This document shows, piece after piece, positions 43,690-64,000 of a stretch of 64,000 bases of DNA. The notes below the pieces were generated by a model, which did no database searches, was not told the DNA's origin, and saw only the letters and a program-made list of their open reading frames with translations. Source of the stretch: Apostichopus japonicus (taxonomy: Eukaryota; Echinodermata; Holothuroidea; Aspidochirotida; Stichopodidae). The stretch's first letter is position 1; each line of letters starts with the position of its first letter. The DNA is taken from positions 3,566,001 through 3,630,000 of the forward strand of contig NC_092570.1 in NCBI RefSeq assembly GCF_037975245.1, in the 5' to 3' direction. The position numbers and the translations under genes are program-made.

Positions 43690-46600
43690 GTAAGTTGTTT
43701 ACGGTGACTTTTTACCCTGTGCTTTTTACAAGGGCAAATATGAAGTGATACAGTATTCAGATTTAGATTATTTTGTTCTTGATGAAAAGAGAGAACGACT
43801 CAACTAATGTTTCATAAGGATAAAGAACATGAAAATTGCATTTTCCTGTCTAAGCATTGAGCAATTTTCAGTTGAAACTGTTTGCAAATTCCTAAGTTTG
43901 TGCACAGATTATTTAATGTAAAATTGATATAAAAGCATTTTCATTACATAGAGGATTACTGTCTGTAACGTTTGGTCTGTGGTTCTTATCTTTTGAACAA
44001 CGTAACAACTCTTAAAGAAAATATATACTTACTTTTCCTATTTGCATAAGCCTACTGTGTACAAGCTAGGCCTGGCTGACATTAACAATTGACGTGTCAA
44101 CATTTGTTTTCTCTTAATTTCTTTCAATTTTGCCTTTTGAGTCTTTGTACTCCAATACCTACTCCGGACAACCACAGAAATTACTCAACTAAATTGCTTA
44201 TTGCCGTAGTCAACCGATGTTATCATTCTAACTCAAGGGATGGGGGGGGGGGGGAGAGATGTTGACAACAAAGACCTTTCCTTTCCCATGTCAAAAGTGG
44301 AGTAAAGATTGTAACCCTCACCCATTCTGTCTGACTGTGTACATGTATGTAATATCAAGAACTATGTAAATATGATTATTCCAATAGCAGATTTTTAGTT
44401 ATCACAGGATATAATTGGGAGAAAAAAAAATGCAAATTGTGGTTAAGTTTTTTTTTCCATTATAAATAATTAAACTGGTGTCTGGATATACAGTACCCGC
44501 ACATGTTCCCAGAATGCACAAGAAAAAAACGTATGAGTCATCAGTCGCTCAAACCCTTTCTTAATCATTTTCTTTTCTGTAAACATTTGAAATTTCCAAA
44601 CAACTTGTAGGACAATATATTATTTTTAGTTCAATTCCAGTAAGCAGATTTGCTGGTACAATAGACTTTGCCGGGCTAGGCTTTGTTATTGCATCATAAA
44701 AGGTTGACAATGCCTCTGCTTAGTTTGCATATTCACGTTTTCCAGGGTTTAATTCTTTTGTACTTATTAGTGTGTCATTCGTAACATCCATTCAGGAACA
44801 AGATTTCTTGAAAGCTGCATTTTTCTAATTCCATTCTTTTCGTTTCAGTTTTGCAGTTTTTCTTTCGTTTTTGGGTGTTTTTTCTTTCGTTTGGCATATC
44901 ATTGAAAGACTTTGGGAAGACAAGAGGCAAATAGGTTTATTGGTAGCATACCATAGTTCTGAAAGACTGTGAACGCTCTACGATTTTAGCGCTTTTTGAA
45001 GCAGCCAAAGTACTTAATATTCATGCTTACCGAGCACCATTTCATAAATGTTCAAATATTTTACAATAACCTAGAGTGACTGTTAGTATACATAGACTAG
45101 ATGCTAAGTTATGCAAGCTGGATAACGACAGTATTATTTTGTTATTTTGCGATGAAATTGTGATTGAAATGGTGTGCCAATATGATTGTCAAAATTTACC
45201 AGCAGTTAATACATAGCCTGTGCCTAATCATAAAAAGTTTGTTATAGTTTTGTATTTACACATTAGCGCTGTTTCAATTTCCACTTGTTGCATCAAGTCT
45301 GATGAACAGTGTTCCAATTACAAACAGGTGGAAGCAGGATTATCATTATAACTTACCCATATATGTGAACTAATGATAGACTATAGCTTACAGCCTTACA
45401 AAATGTACAAATGGTGTATGATCGATCATTCACTGATTTCAATACTGAAAGTAATCTACTGTAGAAAACCTGGTTAAACCTTGGCCACTTGCTGGAAAAT
45501 ATTAGCTTCTTGCAGTGCATTCTTTTCTTCTTACAAAGAAATGAACGATTTTTCCATCCCTGGTTCGGGGCTTACGTTGAGTACTTTGATCGTAAAATCT
45601 CTGAATGTAAGCATTTGGCTTCCATTCCATGCAGGGAGCAACAGCCACAATCCATGACTGTTACATCCACCTCTCATATTTACCTCCATGGTTACAAATT
45701 TCGGGTCACAAGCAATTTTCGGTCACAAGCACTGTTTGGGTCATAACAAATTTTGGGTCACAATTTTTGTTTGTTATTTCGTGAAAAAATTTTTGGTCTC
45801 ACAACACTTGGTCCGAAAAAATGTTGGTCCAAAAAAAAATTGAGTTCCAAAAAAAATTTGGTCCCAAAATAATGGGCTCACAAATTAGTTTTCTTAGTAC
45901 AAACAAATTTTCGGATAGAAAAAATTTGCTCCGAATTTTTTCTTTTTGTCGGAACATAGAGACATCGGAACTTAGAGACGTCGGAACATAGAGACGTCGG
46001 AACATAGGGATGTCACCAAATAGACAGGATACATACAGTCCAACAAAGTGGACAACTGCAATACTTTAAGACCCGTAGGACATTGTGTAGTAAGTATAGG
46101 CTGAGTATAGGGTACTATTGAGGGCTTGTCAGTGAAACAACAGACTTTGTTCTTGTTGACAACAAGTTGACTTCAGTGATAATCTCTTTGGTCGGAGATC
46201 CTTCCCATATTATATATCCCTGCCCCGGCGATATCTGTTTTATCAGTTAAGTCTGTAGTCGGCCATTGATTCCACTTTGCAAGGTACATCTCATTTTGAT
46301 GTTACCGTTCAAGAGCATATTTTGAATACCTTTGGCGGCAAATGAGTATTTTAAATTTATAGAAAAAGTAAAACAAACAAGTGAAGGATAAACGTTGTGT
46401 CAGTATTGGTTGAATACAGTGACTGAATGTCTTCGAAGAGAAAGATATCCGTTCATGTAGAAGTCTAACATTGTTGTGCGAACATAATAACTCTCACAAG
46501 TGACTAAAAACTAGATCTCTACGAACAGGGGGACAACCACCATTTGTGTCATGGTTAGGGTGGGACTAAGATGTTATGCTCTGGTGAGAGGGGTTCCCTT

Positions 46601-47420
46601 ACCATTGAGAAAATTCTAAACTTGAAGGTTGCTTAGATGCAAAATGGTGCTATATTCTGCAATTTCTGAAACAATAATTTAATGATGACAAGATTTAAAC
46701 TGTCTAAGTTGTACTGTAGATACAGGTATAGACATTTGTGGTGTAGGCCTTTTTACTAGAAGTGTTTTAAATTTGTAATAATATTTCTGTTATTTGGGGC
46801 TTAATCTACCTGGTTTTAGGGAAGGGGAGGGGGTTGACGCCTGAACGATGGAGCATGACAATGAAGGAAAAATGCGTAGCAGACGTATCGTCTGGAAATC
46901 CAAGTGAGCTGTCAACTTAACCATCCTTTACGAGAGTTTTATTTACTATCAAGTCCCATTCTTTTTCAATACCATCGTAACGAAATGGCTTCCCTCAAAC
47001 TGTACAAATATTCTGAGTACATCCTGACTTTTTGCGAGACCGGGAGTGAAGTATAGTTCACTGAAAGCGCACCTTCTTTTTGGAGATTTTTTGTTCAAAG
47101 TGACTTGCAGATTCAAAATCTATTCATGGAAATATATGATACCTACATAGGTACTTGTATTGACATAAACTGAAAGCAAATGCATGCCATCAGCATAATA
47201 TGCTTCAATGAATTTCATTGGTTGTTTCAATCTATTGCCTTACACAAAAACAGGGTATACCTGGTCAAGAAAACATATATGCTTTATTATAGAACGCCAA
47301 ACTTTCTGAGAACAACACAAAATAAACCACAAAAATTCAGAAGCACACACAATAGCTTGTGTTACTTTCTTTTTACGATTATGTCTATAAAGTAGTTGTT
47401 ACTGCGGGTAAATCACTCAG
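43690..47420. other. Intergenic, AT-rich
   Basis: No exon with convincing similarity. It contains G-runs (44241-44253), a degenerate tandem repeat at 45675-46017 and otherwise AT-rich unique-looking DNA. Confidence 0.45.
45675..46017 (+). repeat. Degenerate short tandem repeats (GGTCACAA / GGTCC-A-rich; then a 17-bp unit)
   Basis: About 20-bp variants of TTTTGGGTCACAA run from 45700 to 45900 and grade into GGTCC(A/C)AAAAAAAATT. From 45950 a 17-bp unit GGAACATAGAGACGTC repeats about 3.5 times. Confidence 0.65.
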
Positions 47421-62126
<14,706 letters not shown>

Positions 62127-62160
62127 GTAATTATTATTGTGATCGTCGTAGTCATGGTCG

Positions 62161-62575
<415 letters not shown>

Positions 62576-62951
62576 AACGACGATGATGTATTTATGTTTA
62601 TACATAAGTATTACCATATTATGCTGTGCTTTAGCTGTTGAATATAGTAAACTTTTTAGTAGCAATAAATGAAGAAAATCAACTTTGATGGAACAAAACT
62701 CCGTTTATATGCTCTTGAGCATGATATATAACGATAATGCGACACTTGATTATATTTTGATATTATTTGTTTTTTTGTAAGTTCTTTTCATGTTTCGGAG
62801 CCTTCGAAACGAAAATGCAAATTTGCTACGTCTGTATAGGAGGATGCTATGGTGATTTAACTATTGCTTACCAATCGTGAATGGTCTGATACAGTGGCGG
62901 AGATTTCTTGTCAGAAGTGGGGGGGTTGCAGGCCATTGATGAAATAAAAAG

Positions 62952-63235
62952 TCATAACTGCTGGCTCACTATCTAAGTGGAGCGCCACCATAAGTTGGCG
63001 CGAAGTGCACAAGAATCTTTTGGCAAATATTGCCTCCCAGATTGCAGTAAATGGCACTGCCCAGGCCTTGAAAAGCTGCATTTAACCAGGGGCGTATGCA
63101 GGATTTTCCAACCCGGGGGGCGCGTATTACTTTCTACGCGGAGTGCCACCATTGGTTGGCGCGCAGCGTACAAGCAAATTTCTGGTTTTGGTACCCCCAG
63201 ATCACCGGAAATGGCACTTCTCGGGCTTGAAACTG
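62952..63235 (+). mobile_element. Family C transposon fragments, two nested or tandem copies
   Basis: Both read GGAG(C/T)GCCACCAT..GTTGGCGCG(A/C)AG(T/C)G(C/T)ACAAG, a TCTGG or TTTGGCAAAT block, CCCAGAT..C(A/C)G.AAATGGCACT and CGGGCTTGAAA/CCAGGCCTTGAAA. A CCAGGGGCGTATGCAGG terminus lies between them (63088). Confidence 0.65.
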
Positions 63236-63754
63236 ACCAACCATATGTACACTTTTGCCTGAGAACCAAGTATTTCAAAATACCCTTTTTTCTCATCTAT
63301 AACCTTTTTGAAGATTGTCACCAGTCACACATCATGTTCGACTTCATCACATATCCTGTGGATCATTGCTTTTGTAGGTGATTCTTCATCGCGGCCCACA
63401 GTATCCGTCAGCCCCACTGTTCAGAATTTGAAAATTCACAATTCTCGTGAATAAATTCACTTCAAAACATACCCATAATGTTGCACAAAATATCATCTAT
63501 GGACAACCGATATAGAAAAAACCTCCTTCAAACCCTAACAGACGGGTCAAAACTGCACGAGTATGATGAAGTATGATGAAGAATGTTGGTTAGGGAATTT
63601 TCGAAAATTCAGACCGCAATTAAAACATTTCGTTGATGGAAATAAAAATATACCAGATATTTCCAAAACCGAACACTATACACACATCGACAGTTTTGAG
63701 CATGGGCGCAGATCAGTGTTGGATAATGGTGGGGACTCGTGTATGCTCTCTGAT

Positions 63755-63865
63755 ACTATCTAAGCGGAGCGCGACCATGGGTTCGCGCGTAGCGTACGAT
63801 TTTTTGGGCAAATATACCTCCCAGATCGCCGGAAATAACACTTCCCAGACCTAATGATGCTCCTA
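63755..63865 (+). mobile_element. Family C transposon fragment, third copy
   Basis: CTAAGCGGAGCGCGACCATG, GCGCGTAGCGTACGA, CCTCCCAGATCGCCGGAAAT, AACACTTCCCAGACCT. Same order as the 62952 copies and the inverted 19080-19158 copy. Confidence 0.65.
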
Positions 63866-64000
63866 AACCTCCTTAAGTTTTAGATCTCATGGCTTAGAAA
63901 TTTGGTTTGGAGAAATACATGAGCGTCTGCAGAAAGAAAATCAGGGGTCAAATAATCCAAGTAGACTTTTGTATATACGATGGGTCTGGGGTCCTCTCCC

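Noticed and set aside
62973-63381. 107- and 134-residue frames near the right edge
   Set aside because: They lie in the family C transposon copies and are open in opposite strands without conserved motifs.

Overview
This window is an animal nuclear genomic segment: AT-rich DNA, spliced genes with short phase-consistent exons, long introns, tRNA-derived SINEs, LINE debris, hAT-like MITEs and large microsatellites. The protein families (HLTF with HIRAN, SNF2 and RING; DHRS12; a PNPLA6/7 neuropathy-target-esterase relative) are metazoan. The repeat texture suggests a marine invertebrate deuterostome, possibly an echinoderm such as a sea cucumber. That placement is inference only.

Layout. (1) 2-7166, + strand: the 3' part of an unrecognised Ser/Arg-rich gene, eight coding exons, cut by the left edge, with a 42-bp coding minisatellite and a 3' UTR ending near an AATAAA. 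(2) 7167-11988: intergenic, with SINE and G-rich repeat debris. (3) 28467-11989, - strand: a complete HLTF (helicase-like transcription factor) gene. I resolved 20 coding exons with GT-AG junctions; they join into one frame of 1104 codons plus stop. (4) 28468-32678: a head-to-head gap of about 4.2 kb between HLTF and DHRS12. (5) 32679-38682, + strand: a complete DHRS12 gene, eight coding exons, 323 codons plus stop. (6) 38683-47420: mostly repeats, with one excellent 403-bp hAT-like MITE (perfect 16-bp inverted repeats and 8-bp target duplication) and an isolated, frameshifted two-exon fragment of a CYB5R4-like gene. (7) About 47421 to beyond 62126, + strand: a divergent PNPLA6/PNPLA7-like gene. 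It covers the cyclic-nucleotide-binding-like region; the catalytic patatin domain is not in the window and would lie to the right. (8) 62127-64000: a 400-bp ATT microsatellite and nested transposon fragments.

The genes are not an operon or pathway. HLTF is a nuclear DNA-damage-tolerance translocase and ubiquitin ligase, DHRS12 is an SDR oxidoreductase, and PNPLA6/7 are ER lysophospholipases. I found no convincing new multi-gene system. The most unusual items are a U2-snRNA-like 5' domain fused to an unrelated hairpin-rich body (50517-50690), a LINE insertion whose 28-bp flanking duplication copied an exon end with its splice donor (58829-59940), tandem acidic SIM-like motifs in HLTF, and a repeat-derived cryptic exon next to an HLTF exon.
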